Source: Robertkochia sediminum (GTDB lineage: Bacteria; Bacteroidota; Bacteroidia; Flavobacteriales; Flavobacteriaceae). Taken from it: 64,000 bases of DNA. The notes beneath the pieces are model-generated. The model ran no database searches and was not told the origin of the DNA. It was given only the letters and a program-made list of their open reading frames with translations. Position numbers and translations under genes: made by a program. The stretch is from positions 270,038 through 334,037 of the forward strand of contig NZ_JADMKT010000062.1 of the NCBI RefSeq assembly GCF_016786255.1, read 5' to 3'. This document shows positions 1 to 9,127 of the stretch, in pieces (position 1 is the stretch's first letter; each line of letters opens with the position of its first letter).

Positions 1-1955
1 CGCTCTATGCTGAACCGATTCTGCTGAAAAATAGGCAGGCTTACATTGACCCCGGCGGTGAGAAAGCCTTTGGGCCTGAGGTCTCCGGCACCTTCTCCCC
101 ATTGATTAAAGTCATAGGTGTAGCCACCTTGCAAGCCCAACTGCGGTAGAAGCCTGCCGGTGGTATTGAATTTAATATTGCGTTCTGTGGCCTCCAGGGT
201 ACGGTCGAGCACCTTAAATTCCGGGAGGTTGCGTTCGGCCTCCTCGATTAGAAAGGCAATAAAAGGCTCCCTAAGCTTCGGATTGTCCAGCAGGTCTGAA
301 AGTTTATCGTAGTTATACGAGGTAAACACTCCCCGGCCAAGCTCGGCATCCTGAATAGCGATAGGGATATCCAGGGGAATATTGATCTGTCGTTTGATAT
401 CGATATAGGCCACGCTGAGCTGGTTACTCGCCTCGATCAGGCTTTGGGTGTTCTGGGCCATCTCACTGCGAAACCGCAGCATATCGGTTCTTCCCGATTG
501 TCCCGCCCGGTAATTCTGTTCTGCCAGCTGAAGGTTTCTGCGGGTGAGGTCGCGGTTCTCCCTTTGAATGCTCAGATTGATCTTTGAGATGAGGGCATTG
601 AAATAGAGGGAAGACACCTGGAGAATAGCGTCTAGTGTGGCTGTATTGAACTGTTCTTCCTGGGCTTCCCGAAGGCGCTTTTGAATGCTGATATTGGCAT
701 TGGCCGCCTCGGAGAACACCAGCTGATTTACCGAGAGGTTTCCCTGGGTGGCGAATTCCGGAAGTAAGGGTGAAAATGTACGACCGGCATCGCGATAGCT
801 TCCGGAGGCGGCAGCATTGACATTAGGAAGATAGGAGCTGCCTGCAAATTTCACATCCTGACCGCTCAGTTCCACGTCTTTTTGCTGTTGCTGAAGCTGT
901 AGGTTATCCCTAAGGGTCTTATCGATAAGCTCCAGGAGGTTATACGTGTAATCTACCGGAATACCGCTGTAATTCCCCAGGATATTAGATCCTGCCAGCA
1001 GGCTGTATTTCAGCGGAAGTTCGATCCGGTTGATGGTATTGATATTTAAGGTGAGTTGTTCGTTAAGGTCGAGGAATACTGGCATGTCTTCCAGGGGGGT
1101 GCCACTAATGTACTGCTGAACATTCAGGGCGATCCTTCTGAAGATCCTTGTAAAATTATCGGCTCCCTGGTTGGTCGCCATGATCCCATTGGACACATCA
1201 TTGTAGAAGGAGGACGTAAAAGAAGGAATCTTACGGTCGATCAGGGCATTTGCCAAATCCTTGATCTCTGCATCGGTGAGGTAAAACGCTTCTGCCAGGT
1301 AAACAGCATCAACAGCATCCAGCTGAGGCGCCAGCTCTTCGGCCCGCTCATAGAACAGCAGCTCATGCTCTACCCCCAGCTCGGCCGTGACCTTATCGAA
1401 GGTTTCCTTAAGGTTGAGGGCTTCGTAAAAGGCCTTTCGCAACATGATCCCCACCTTGTTGAATTGGGTGAGTTTATGAAAGGTCTTGAGGTCATTTTCC
1501 AGGGATTGGTTGGTCACCAGGTAGTGAAAGTTGGGTACGCCGGATGTTTCACCTTCCAAAGGAAGCTTGAGGCCGGGAGCATTTATTCCTGCGAACGAGA
1601 TCACCGGCTTGGGAAATACCGGATCTTTAAGGAGCACCTCATTATTCAGGGTTCCTATACTCAAGATGAGGTCGGCATCCGATACCTGTAGTTCCCGGTA
1701 TTGGGCGCGTGCCGTTTCAATGTTAAAATTATTGACCTTGAATAATTCCTTAGGAAAGGTAACGCGTGCATCTTCTCCCACTACCCTTGTGATCTCCTGT
1801 TGCAATTCGCCGAGCAATTGTTCCGACTCTTCTGTCTGCACCTCCATCATGAGGGCAATTCTGAATTCAGGGGACTGCTGGGCATAGGCCGGATGCAATG
1901 TCAGCAACAAACTGAATACACAAGTGCCTATAAACAAAATGATTCTTGGATGCAT
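1..1955 (-). CDS. TolC-family outer membrane efflux protein with N-terminal ABC substrate-binding-like domain (partial)
   Basis: The frame is open from an ATG at 1955 to the window edge (651 full codons, no stop), so the C-terminus is missing. Residues 1-22 form a signal peptide ending in AYAQQ. Residues about 25-310 resemble the periplasmic ABC substrate-binding family of the PF04392 type: an early IALMMEVQTEE stretch, then ILSIGTLNNEVL and a later SFAGINAPG segment. From about residue 320 the sequence is TolC-like: long Gln-rich amphipathic helices, the LPNVNAAASGSY and LPQLGLQGGYTYDF strand motifs, and NYRAGQSGRTDMLRFRSEMA. TolC proteins are outer-membrane exit ducts for efflux or type I secretion. 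The fusion is unusual and its ligand is unknown. No adaptor or pump gene is visible here; any such partner would lie to the left. TolC assignment firm; N-terminal domain moderate. Confidence 0.8.
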   Translation of the reverse strand, partial: MHPRIILFIGTCVFSLLLTLHPAYAQQSPEFRIALMMEVQTEESEQLLGELQQEITRVVGEDARVTFPKELFKVNNFNIETARAQYRELQVSDADLILSIGTLNNEVLLKDPVFPKPVISFAGINAPGLKLPLEGETSGVPNFHYLVTNQSLENDLKTFHKLTQFNKVGIMLRKAFYEALNLKETFDKVTAELGVEHELLFYERAEELAPQLDAVDAVYLAEAFYLTDAEIKDLANALIDRKIPSFTSSFYNDVSNGIMATNQGADNFTRIFRRIALNVQQYISGTPLEDMPVFLDLNEQLTLNINTINRIELPLKYSLLAGSNILGNYSGIPVDYTYNLLELIDKTLRDNLQLQQQQKDVELSGQDVKFAGSSYLPNVNAAASGSYRDAGRTFSPLLPEFATQGNLSVNQLVFSEAANANISIQKRLREAQEEQFNTATLDAILQVSSLYFNALISKINLSIQRENRDLTRRNLQLAEQNYRAGQSGRTDMLRFRSEMAQNTQSLIEASNQLSVAYIDIKRQINIPLDIPIAIQDAELGRGVFTSYNYDKLSDLLDNPKLREPFIAFLIEEAERNLPEFKVLDRTLEATERNIKFNTTGRLLPQLGLQGGYTYDFNQWGEGAGDLRPKGFLTAGVNVSLPIFQQNRFSIE

Positions 1956-2087
1956 GAAGACTGGTTATCTGATTGAAAGACTATTGATCTTTCAAAGTAG
2001 CAAGAACCGACTGAACCCTAAAGGTTTACCGATTAATTACTCATAAAATAGGGTAAATAAGACATGGATATTTATATCATTGTCCGT

Positions 2088-2134
2088 CAAAAATAAACCC
2101 CGGGATCACTTCTCTCGTTGAAGTAACCCCGGGG
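2088..2134 (-). terminator. Rho-independent terminator after the DUF6607 gene
   Basis: The GC-rich inverted repeat (CCCCGGG near 2098 with CCCCGGGG ending 2134) continues inward with ACTTC/GAAGT. On the minus strand it is followed by a T-rich tract. It lies 34 bases past the stop at 2168. Confidence 0.8.
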
Positions 2135-2167
2135 CAGATAACCACGATGAGATTGCAGGCTTTTGAA

Positions 2168-3076
2168 TTATTTACCAATAAAGGTATCGATCACCTCATC
2201 TATGGACTCCTTGTCGCTATACGCCTCATTATCTAAGAGGTAATGAAACAGTGGTTTATCGTCGAGACTTTTTCTGAGTAAAAGGTCTTGTTTTTTGGCA
2301 AAGACCGTTTCCCATTTGCTGCGCACCTTCGCCCACTTTTCGGCATGTGCAGCCCAGTAATCGATGGCCGCCTTACATTTACTGCTGTCTACTTTTGTAT
2401 AGGTATTGTACCCTTTCTCTTCTGCCAGCACCTGGTCTTCTGCATCGGCTTTGCGTATCACCTTCTGGTTGTCCTGCTCATGAACCCATCCGTTTGGGGT
2501 GATCTCATGGCGGTTTAATCTGGAGGTTACGTTATAATCCTTTCGAATAGAAAACTCCCTTCGCGGGAGGGGCGCATCGGCCTTGCTCTCCCAGTAGCTC
2601 TTGCCATCTACGTGTACCCAAGAGGCCGTGCCTTCGTATCGCGGACTGTCATCGACCTGGAAGACCTTTTGGGTCCACTGCCCTTTCACCGCTTCCGGGG
2701 TAAGGGAGGTGTAGGTCCACTTGTTCCCGTGATCGTAGGTGTAGAGGTCGGTATTCTCATAGATCCAATCCTGTCGCCAGTGTTTGACCACCTGTTTGGC
2801 CTGTGGGGGTCCCACCACGAGAAGGTGTTGCATGACGATCTTGTTATCGCTGTCTTCGACCAGTTCTACCCACTCAATGCCCCCGGAATGTTTGTCGGCA
2901 GAAGGCATATAGGTCGAGTCATTGGCGTAGTTGAAGGTTTCGGCAAAGTTGAACTTTACCTCATAACAGCCACACATGTCTTTGATGGCTTTTTTGTCCT
3001 GGGTTTTTTTGTCTTGGGCAGTTAAGGACAGGCTGCCGGCGAGGGCTAACGCAGTTACTACAAGTTTCGATCTCAT
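2168..3076 (-). CDS. DUF6607 family secreted protein
   Basis: The protein is 302 aa from the ATG at 3076. I prefer this start to the in-frame one at 3133 because residues 1-21 then form a clean signal peptide (MRSKLVVTALALAGSLSLTA). The mature N-terminus has a DKKAIKDMCGCYEVKFNF stretch and a FNFAETF motif typical of the DUF6607 family, common in Flavobacteria. The rest is rich in Trp and Tyr (KHWRQDWIYEN, GNKWTYTSL), suggesting a beta-rich periplasmic or surface protein. Function is unknown. It is monocistronic, with its own strong terminator, and is divergent from the cytochrome gene at 3291. Confidence 0.75.
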   Translation of the reverse strand: MRSKLVVTALALAGSLSLTAQDKKTQDKKAIKDMCGCYEVKFNFAETFNYANDSTYMPSADKHSGGIEWVELVEDSDNKIVMQHLLVVGPPQAKQVVKHWRQDWIYENTDLYTYDHGNKWTYTSLTPEAVKGQWTQKVFQVDDSPRYEGTASWVHVDGKSYWESKADAPLPRREFSIRKDYNVTSRLNRHEITPNGWVHEQDNQKVIRKADAEDQVLAEEKGYNTYTKVDSSKCKAAIDYWAAHAEKWAKVRSKWETVFAKKQDLLLRKSLDDKPLFHYLLDNEAYSDKESIDEVIDTFIGK

Positions 3077-3290
3077 AACTAATTTTTGTGATTTTAAGTT
3101 GACAGATTTAGCATCTGAGGTTGCATCGATCAAAATTATATGTAATGAGTCTAAATAAAAATAATAATGGTTTTATATTTTTTATGAATGCATAAATGCT
3201 GAAGGTCCGACGACTTTTTAACATGACAACCATCATATCTCAATTTAACAGCGGGCTGTATCTTGCTTAAAGTTCTGTAAGCATGTACAT

Positions 3291-3800
3291 ATGAAGTCTT
3301 CATTATTCTTATTCGCCGCCGCGCTTGTGTTGGCATTTACAGGTTGTAAATCGGAAACAAAGGAAAAGGAAACCTTCTCCTATGAGCAACCAAATACCTC
3401 ATCTAAAAAAGCATCATCACAAAATGACGATGCATTAAAACCATCGCAGACCGTTGATCTTTCTACTAAAGGGATCGGCCCGGTAACGGAAGTTGTTCTT
3501 CCGGCAACCATAGATGCAGAAATGGCTGCCCGTGGCGAAAAGGTTTTTGTCAGAGCATGTACGGTTTGTCATACCACAGACAAGCGCATGGTTGGTCCTG
3601 CGATGAAGGGGATCACCAAAAAACGCACCCCGGAGTGGATCATGAATCTGATCATTAATCCGCAAAAAATGGCCATGGAAGATCCGTTAGCCAAAGCCTT
3701 GTTGGAAGAGTACAAGCAGGCCATCATGCCCAACCAGGGCATTACCGAAGCCCAGGCCAGAGACATCCTGGAGTATTTCAGGCAGATCGATGGGGAGTAA
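3291..3800 (+). CDS. c-type cytochrome lipoprotein
   Basis: This 169-aa protein begins with a lipoprotein signal (LAFTGC, lipid-anchored Cys19), followed by a charged Ser/Lys linker to about residue 65. One cytochrome c domain covers residues 75-167, with the haem-attachment motif CTVCH at 90-94 and a probable distal Met ligand in IMPNQG (Met146). The domain carries the VGPAMKGI and ILEYFRQ features of small class I cytochromes. It probably shuttles electrons in the periplasm while anchored to a membrane. Related single-haem lipoproteins often sit beside nosZ in this phylum, but no denitrification gene is adjacent here, so the redox partner is unknown. Confidence 0.85.
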   Translation: MKSSLFLFAAALVLAFTGCKSETKEKETFSYEQPNTSSKKASSQNDDALKPSQTVDLSTKGIGPVTEVVLPATIDAEMAARGEKVFVRACTVCHTTDKRMVGPAMKGITKKRTPEWIMNLIINPQKMAMEDPLAKALLEEYKQAIMPNQGITEAQARDILEYFRQIDGE

Positions 3801-3925
3801 GGTCTTTTAACGTGAACCGAGAGTCGAGAGTCGCTCTTTTTACTTATTACCTATTACTTTTTACCCCTGGTAAAACCTTTACTGCTTTACGCTCCGAAGC
3901 TTAAGCGTAGGAGCTCTTTACCCCT

Positions 3926-3980
3926 TTACCTTCATTCATGAGATTGCCACGCCCTGCTATCGCATGGCTCGCAAAGACAC
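3926..3980. repeat. Dispersed intergenic repeat, copy A
   Basis: The element contains GAGATTGCCACGCCC and TGGCTCGCAAAGACAC, with GCCACGC/GCATGGC arms able to form a stem. An inverted copy lies at 27664-27718; the best 46 bases differ at three positions by eye. It is REP- or MITE-like and noncoding. Confidence 0.8.
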
Positions 3981-4082
3981 GAGGATATCTTGCGTAGGAA
4001 GATTTTATCGAGAGGTGCTTCAGCAGTTGCTGTCATTTCCAATTTGTTCTCGATACACCGCCCCTTCAGGCCGGCACTCGAA

Positions 4083-4170
4083 CTGACCCCTTTGTTACTC
4101 TTGTCACCCCTGTTACCCTTGTCACCTCTGTTACCCCTGTTACCTTTGTCACCTATCACCCTTTGTAACA
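4083..4170. repeat. Degenerate GTTACC/GTCACC repeat tract
   Basis: About six imperfect units alternate around GTTACCCTTGTCACC with 14-18 base spacing, ending 40 bases before the gene at 4210. Similar tracts occur near 10970-11005 and 12710-12760, and as a perfect array at 28176. Together with copy A this accounts for the gene-free stretch 3801-4209, where I see no credible coding region. Confidence 0.6.
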
Positions 4171-4209
4171 TTTCCGTCCCTCCATCGTCTTCTATAAAAA
4201 CACATCAAC

Positions 4210-4674
4210 ATGAAAACAATAGTTATGACGCTTATGGCGCTTTTTATGGCCTCCTCTATGGTTGCCCAACAGCGTATTAAAGAAAAGGACGTTTTAGGAA
4301 CGTGGAAATTCAAACTCGATCTTAAGGAGGCTATCGACGAAGAGTCGGAAGACATGGGCTTTTTTGAAGGAATGATCGCCAAAGCCGTTTCAGGAATGGC
4401 TCAGGATATTGTCAATGAAATGGACATCACCTTTAATTTTAAGCGCGATCATGTCGTACTCCTTACCATCAATAATATCGAAGAAGACAAAGAAGAAATT
4501 GAAGAACTCACCTGGCAGATCAACGACCGCGGATATGTTGTCATCGACGATATCGACAATGACAATGTACAGGTAAACAACGACGGCTACTGGATCGTTC
4601 AGGGCGACAAACTTATTGCCTATGACGACGATGGCTCTGAAGAAACTAAAGTTTGGATGGAGCGCGCTAGATAG
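4210..4674 (+). CDS. Small secreted protein of unknown function (lipocalin-like?)
   Basis: The protein is 154 aa. Residues 1-19 form a signal peptide ending MVAQ. The mature protein starts with KEKDVLGTWKFKLDL, reminiscent of small lipocalin-like proteins, and has a helical middle (FFEGMIAKAVSGMAQDIV). The C-terminal half is very acidic (DDIDNDNVQVNNDG, YDDDGSEE) and beta-rich, ending in a KVWMERAR tail. I do not recognise a characterised family. It is probably periplasmic and is expressed alone, with its own terminator 30 bases downstream. Confidence 0.6.
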   Translation: MKTIVMTLMALFMASSMVAQQRIKEKDVLGTWKFKLDLKEAIDEESEDMGFFEGMIAKAVSGMAQDIVNEMDITFNFKRDHVVLLTINNIEEDKEEIEELTWQINDRGYVVIDDIDNDNVQVNNDGYWIVQGDKLIAYDDDGSEETKVWMERAR

Positions 4675-4702
4675 CCCCACCCCATAAACAAACTGACAAA
4701 AG

Positions 4703-4731
4703 ACCTCCCGCTCATCACGGGAGGTTTTTTT
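4703..4731 (+). terminator. Rho-independent terminator
   Basis: The stem ACCTCCCG/CGGGAGGT with a short loop is followed by seven T residues. It ends the transcript of the 4210 gene. Confidence 0.9.
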
Positions 4732-4798
4732 GTATCCATCCCCTCGAATTTTCGTAAATTAGATAGAAATAACTTCCTGATAACCAAAACGAAAAATC

Positions 4799-4978
4799 AT
4801 GACCAATTCCAAGAATGATAAAACCACCTGGGCTATTGGCGGCGGTGTCCTTACCGGGCTCGGCGCAGGCTTCTTTTTTCTGAGCTCCTCCCCCGCCCTT
4901 TATTTTGTAGGCTCCATTATCGCCGGTTTAGGTATCGGACTCATCATTACCTCCATCCTCTCGGTGATACAAAGGTAA
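4799..4978 (+). CDS. Small glycine-rich membrane protein
   Basis: A 59-aa frame starts at ATG 4799 with a charged N-terminus (MTNSKNDKTT). Two hydrophobic segments follow (about residues 11-28 and 33-55), rich in GxxxG-type motifs (IGGGVLTGLGAGFFF, IIAGLGIGLIITSIL), and the protein ends in IQR. This two-helix hairpin pattern is typical of small inner-membrane proteins. The composition is far from random, which supports coding. No function can be assigned. Confidence 0.6.
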   Translation: MTNSKNDKTTWAIGGGVLTGLGAGFFFLSSSPALYFVGSIIAGLGIGLIITSILSVIQR

Positions 4979-5018
4979 TCAGAATAGCACTCTATTCCTT
5001 AAAGCAAACACAACTGCA

Positions 5019-5053
5019 TAAAAAAAGAACCCCCTCCTGAACAGGAAGGGGTT
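5019..5053 (-). terminator. Rho-independent terminator after the TonB-dependent receptor
   Basis: On the minus strand the stem AACCCCTTCCTG/CAGGAGGGGGTT is followed by a run of seven T. It lies 38 bases past the receptor stop. Confidence 0.9.
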
Positions 5054-5090
5054 GCATTCTTAAACTCCTATGTAGGCTTCCGGATTTCCT

Positions 5091-7448
5091 CTAAAAATCT
5101 ACCACGATCCCGATACTCGGAATGGGTTGCCCTGTATCGCTATCCAGGGCCACCAGGGAGCGGGGCTCTACGATGCTTCCATCAGGGTTCCTGTTCAATC
5201 CGTATTCTGTAGGTTGGGGAATATTTTGCCCCAATACGTTCTGGGCTTCAAAGAATACGTTCAGGGCGAACTTTTTCAGGTTCCATTTCTTATCGATACG
5301 GATATCCAACTGACTGAAATTCGCTAGTTTTTCTTCCCCTAAACGATCGTAATCCAGTACCACTTCCGGGTAACGCTCCAGGGTAGCTTCTACATCGGTA
5401 GGCACGAATGGCGTTCTTCCCGCAAAGCGGTAGCGGGAACTGAACTCCCAGTTGCGTCCAAACTTATAGCCTCCGGTGAAGGATATCAGGTGACGGCTGT
5501 CCCATACCGATGGCAGGTATTCATCACTATCCAATCCGGTAAATTCACTAAAGAACCAGGTATAGGCAAAGATGCCATAGAAATTATCGGTGAGTTTTTG
5601 CTGGAACTGCAATTCGGCACCATAGCTTCTCCCTTGTCCGTTAGTCACCACATCTTCACTCCCCAAAACTTCGAATCCGCCCCCCTTATTGGCCAGGGAA
5701 ACCCCATCGACCACAGAGACCGGGTAATCGTCATAGCGCTTGTAGAAGCCTTCAACCGAAATGGTAGCCGACGGACTAAAATAGTGCTCAACACCAAGCA
5801 CGTAGTGATCACTCAGGGTATAATCCACGTCCTTGTTCAGCAGGTTTCCGGTATTGTCGCGGAAGCCAAGGATGGTATATGGAGGGATCTTGTAATAGCG
5901 CCCGAGGGAACCGTTAAGCCTCCAGTTCTTCACGAACTCATAAGAGAGGGCCAGGCGCGGGGAAAAGGTCGAGAGCAGGTCGTCGTTCTCCGTAAACGTA
6001 TCGTCGTCCATACGGAAGCCAAAAGACACATCCAGCTTATCGTTGAAAAAGGATTTGGTGAGGTTGGAGAAGAGTCCGTATTTAAAGAAGTTAATGTTGG
6101 TATCGAATTGCAATCCGCCATTCACATCGATGGTCGAATTCTCGTAATCGGAGAACTGCGCATTGAAACCACTGGTCAGTTTCCATCCATTAAAAAAGTT
6201 GGTCATGGCATAGCGCAGCTTGGTTTCTGACTCTACAGCGTCGTTGTTAAAGAGCACCCCTTCTTCATTCTCAGAATCCTCATAACGGGTAAATTCATTG
6301 TTGAGCACGTTATTGCTCAGGGTGGTTTCCATGAAACCTGTACCGTCCTTGAAGCGCTTCCTCCATGTTACCCCGATGGCATTGGTACGCTGGTTGATAA
6401 ACGGCGCCTGCTCCAGGGCAGCCTGCTGATTCTCATCGAATTCTTCAGGGGCTTCCAGGGTAAAATCGTCAATAGATCCGAGTCCGATGAAACTGATCTC
6501 GTTATAGGCATCGATCTTATGGTTCACCTTGTACTGGTAATCCCAGTAGCTGGGACGGAAAGGCAATCCGATCACGCTGAAGAGGAACTGCAGGTAGCTG
6601 CGACGTACCGAAGCGAGGAAGGTCGTTTTGGACTCATCATTGTTGCCCTTGAACAGTGGCCCTTCGAAGGTAAGGGCGGCCTCACTGGCACTCACACGGA
6701 AGTTCCCCCGGAACTGACGGGCGTTTCCGTTGCGCTGGCGGAATTGTAAAACTCCGGACAGCGGATTGTCGTACCGTGCACCAAAGGCCGAAGTAGACAG
6801 GGTTACATCTTCAATAAAAGAGACGTTAACCATCCCAACGGGTCCGCCCGCACTTCCCTGGGTTGAAAAGTGGTTGATGTTGGGAATTTCCATTCCGTCA
6901 AGGTAGTACACCGTTTCATTGGGCGCACCCCCGCGAATGATCAAGTCGTTTCGGAATCCGCCGATCGAGGGTGATACTCCGGGGAGCGACTGGGCTACCT
7001 GCACCACATCGTTATTACTCCCGGGATAAGTGGCGATCTCTACGGCCGAAAGCGATTTGGTAGAGAGGGGTGTTTCCTTGGGGCGGCTAATACGGTTGGT
7101 TTCGGTAACCACCACCTCATCGAGCACTTCGGTATCTTCTTCAAGGGTGAAGTTGTAATCGGGAGTTCCCACCGATCGCACGAGGATGTTGAATTTGGTT
7201 TGGGTTTTGAAGCCGATATAGCTCGCGATCAGGTTATAGGACCCGGGGCTTACGTTCTTGATCACGTACTTCCCGTCCATATCGGTCTGGGCACCTTGCT
7301 GTGTGCCTTCGAGAAATACGGAAGCCCCGGGAATGGGTTCCCCAAGCTTATCGGTAACCGTACCGTAAATATTAGTCTCCACCTGGGCCATGGTGAGCTG
7401 AAAGGCCAGGAGGGTAAGGATGAATGCAAAGAATCTTTGAATTGCCAT
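5091..7448 (-). CDS. TonB-dependent receptor with carboxypeptidase-regulatory N-terminal domain
   Basis: This 785-aa outer-membrane receptor starts at ATG 7448, giving the signal peptide MAIQRFFAFILTLLAFQLTMAQ. The in-frame ATGs at 7496 and 7493 are less likely because a TATTTTTG promoter box lies between them and 7448. Residues about 27-105 form a CarboxypepD_reg-like domain (IYGTVTDKLGEPIPGASVFL, GSYNLIASYIGF). A TonB box-like DEVVVTE and a plug (DVVQVAQSLPGVSP, LIIRGGAPNETVYYLDG) follow, then a 22-strand-type barrel ending in IVVDF. Such receptors import large nutrients using TonB/ExbBD energy. No SusD-like partner adjoins, so a glycan system is not indicated; the substrate is unknown. Confidence 0.9.
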   Translation of the reverse strand: MAIQRFFAFILTLLAFQLTMAQVETNIYGTVTDKLGEPIPGASVFLEGTQQGAQTDMDGKYVIKNVSPGSYNLIASYIGFKTQTKFNILVRSVGTPDYNFTLEEDTEVLDEVVVTETNRISRPKETPLSTKSLSAVEIATYPGSNNDVVQVAQSLPGVSPSIGGFRNDLIIRGGAPNETVYYLDGMEIPNINHFSTQGSAGGPVGMVNVSFIEDVTLSTSAFGARYDNPLSGVLQFRQRNGNARQFRGNFRVSASEAALTFEGPLFKGNNDESKTTFLASVRRSYLQFLFSVIGLPFRPSYWDYQYKVNHKIDAYNEISFIGLGSIDDFTLEAPEEFDENQQAALEQAPFINQRTNAIGVTWRKRFKDGTGFMETTLSNNVLNNEFTRYEDSENEEGVLFNNDAVESETKLRYAMTNFFNGWKLTSGFNAQFSDYENSTIDVNGGLQFDTNINFFKYGLFSNLTKSFFNDKLDVSFGFRMDDDTFTENDDLLSTFSPRLALSYEFVKNWRLNGSLGRYYKIPPYTILGFRDNTGNLLNKDVDYTLSDHYVLGVEHYFSPSATISVEGFYKRYDDYPVSVVDGVSLANKGGGFEVLGSEDVVTNGQGRSYGAELQFQQKLTDNFYGIFAYTWFFSEFTGLDSDEYLPSVWDSRHLISFTGGYKFGRNWEFSSRYRFAGRTPFVPTDVEATLERYPEVVLDYDRLGEEKLANFSQLDIRIDKKWNLKKFALNVFFEAQNVLGQNIPQPTEYGLNRNPDGSIVEPRSLVALDSDTGQPIPSIGIVVDF

Positions 7449-7477
7449 TACATGTAAAGGGTTAAATATTTTTGTTT

Positions 7478-7485
7478 CAAAAATA
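7478..7485 (-). promoter_or_regulatory. Bacteroidetes -7 box upstream of the receptor gene
   Basis: TATTTTTG on the minus strand exactly matches TAnnTTTG and lies 29 bases before the chosen start at 7448. Confidence 0.5.
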
Positions 7486-7905
7486 CGCCGCATCACTTAA
7501 ACAATATTCTTTATTCATAGGTATTCTTTATACGGTTATAAATGCAGGTGTAAAGAGCTTAGGGTGAAGGGGGTGTTGACGGGGTTTAAGAAAATTTTAA
7601 AACGGGAAAAATCATCCCCTGGTCCTCCCGATACCGCGGACGTCCTCGTTAGTGGGGAATGCAAGTGAAGATATATATGCCTTGGTTAGCCCGCTGCGCT
7701 TCAGAAAAATGTTTTTAAGCGATTAAGGACATTCTTTTTTTTTGAGTAAAAAATCTATATTTGAATCTTTGAGGTAAAAATCCCACGAGATATTGCCATT
7801 ATAGCCCTTCCCAGGCTTATTGCAGATCTTCATTTAAAAGCCTGCAGAGGCATTCGATCTTAGGAGGAAAAGAAATCGTTGAATCCGATCATAAAGAATA
7901 TAGAC
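7486..7905. other. Intergenic region with a candidate promoter for the 7906 gene
   Basis: This gene-free stretch is AT-rich near 7720-7790. TATATTTG at 7756-7763 matches the -7 consensus on the plus strand. A fragment GGTTAGCCCGCTGCGCTTCAG near 7684 resembles part of the 63-base repeats at 9128 and 9393. A purine-rich TAGGAGGA at 7861 precedes a TTG at 7879 that is in frame with the downstream gene. Confidence 0.4.
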
Positions 7906-8463
7906 ATGAAGTCCCCAATATTAAGCATCGTATCTACTATAATTTTAATGGCTTTTTTCCAGAATGGATCAGCCCAAAATTCAGCGTCTCACACTTCCCT
8001 GGAGAACGTTTGGAGAGTTAAGTTCATTAATCCGGGTGTTGAGTATGAGCTTCCCGCAGGCAATACCACTTCCTTTATTTTTAATGCCGGAATTGGATAT
8101 GGGGGCAGTTACCCGGAATTAGGGCGCGGCTCCGGATTTCAATATGTTATTGCTCCCTTCATTGATATAGAGTTCAGAAAATATTACAATCGGGAAAAGC
8201 AATTTTCAAAAGGCAGATCAGTACACTACAATTCGGGGAATTTCGTGTCTTTCAGAGCTGTCGGAAACGGATGGGCCATTGCTGAAAATGTGAATAGAAA
8301 AGATGATCTCGATTTTGCAATAGGGCCTACCTGGGGCCTGCAAAGAAACTTTAATAAATTACATTTCCTCATGAATCTTGGGCCAACATATTATTTCAAT
8401 ACCATAGGCAACTCCGGGTTTTATCCCTTAATGCTCCAACTAAATTTCGGCCTGAATCTTTAG
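7906..8463 (+). CDS. Secreted outer-membrane beta-barrel-like protein
   Basis: The ATG at 7906 gives 185 aa with a signal peptide (MKSPILSIVSTIILMAFFQN, cleavage near SAQ). An upstream in-frame TTG at 7879 has a better ribosome-binding-like sequence but would put nine polar residues before the signal. The mature chain alternates aromatic strands and turns (FIFNAGIGYGGSYPELG, GPTWGLQRNFNKLHFLMN, LGPTYYFNTIGN) and ends in LQLNFGLNL, typical of a barrel C-terminus. It is probably a small outer-membrane protein of unknown role, next to a similar protein 37 bases downstream. Confidence 0.65.
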   Translation: MKSPILSIVSTIILMAFFQNGSAQNSASHTSLENVWRVKFINPGVEYELPAGNTTSFIFNAGIGYGGSYPELGRGSGFQYVIAPFIDIEFRKYYNREKQFSKGRSVHYNSGNFVSFRAVGNGWAIAENVNRKDDLDFAIGPTWGLQRNFNKLHFLMNLGPTYYFNTIGNSGFYPLMLQLNFGLNL

Positions 8464-8500
8464 ATCTGCTAAAAATACAAGAAAAGGAAAGTTACTGCAG

Positions 8501-9121
8501 GTGCTCTTATCTGCGGCTTTTTTTATTGTTCTCCATGCTGAAGCCCAAACCCCACGCCCTTTCGCTAAACTGAACGGCTTCATCAGTAAAGAGCTCAATA
8601 ACAATTTTTATCCGCAGATCGATCTGGGCCTGGAATTGTTCAGCATCCCGTTCTTTGCCCCTGAGGTTTCCTATTCCTATTTCGCAGCGCAAACCGATGA
8701 GATCGTCATTTTAACAAGCCCCAACCCATCCCGCATACAGATCAATTCCTGGGTTAAAGGCAGCCTGATCACCCTGACACCTAAAATAGCGATCCCTTTA
8801 GAGGAGTGGACACTATACTTTCTGCCGAATTATTCTTTTGGAAAAGCTACGGCCGATTCACGAAGGGAATCTTTGGTGAATGATGACGTCAATTTTGAAA
8901 GGGTTACCTATGCTGAACGTGTGCGTTTCTTCAGTTTTGGAGTGGGATTTGAGAAAGACCTAACAGAGAAGATCAGTTGGGGAGGACAGCTCATGTACAC
9001 CCAAAACAATTCCGGAAGGATCCTGGAGAACATTGAGTTTAATGATCCTGAATTAGGATTAAAGGGTATTAATCTGGAAACTATCGGTTTTGGCGTAGTT
9101 GTCTATTACGACCTTTTTTGA
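8501..9121 (+). CDS. Small outer-membrane barrel-like protein
   Basis: This 206-aa frame appears to start at GTG 8501; no in-frame ATG lies upstream, and GGAAAG sits about ten bases before the GTG. The signal peptide is short (LLSAAFFIVLHAEAQ). The mature protein has paired amphipathic strands (PEVSYSYFAAQTDE, WTLYFLPNYSFGKA, VRFFSFGVGFEKDLTEKISW, GGQLMYTQNNS) and a terminal aromatic strand (GFGVVVYYDLF). This is the profile of an 8- to 10-strand outer-membrane barrel. It is probably co-transcribed with the 7906 gene. Function is unknown. Confidence 0.65.
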   Translation: MLLSAAFFIVLHAEAQTPRPFAKLNGFISKELNNNFYPQIDLGLELFSIPFFAPEVSYSYFAAQTDEIVILTSPNPSRIQINSWVKGSLITLTPKIAIPLEEWTLYFLPNYSFGKATADSRRESLVNDDVNFERVTYAERVRFFSFGVGFEKDLTEKISWGGQLMYTQNNSGRILENIEFNDPELGLKGINLETIGFGVVVYYDLF

Positions 9122-9127
9122 TCTATT

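Noticed and set aside
1056..1887. Plus-strand frames over the TolC-fusion gene
   Set aside because: They lie opposite a continuous minus-strand frame with clear signal peptide and TolC motifs; they are shadows.
3291..3800. Part of a nitrous-oxide reduction cluster
   Set aside because: The cytochrome resembles those beside nosZ, but no nos gene is present on either side.
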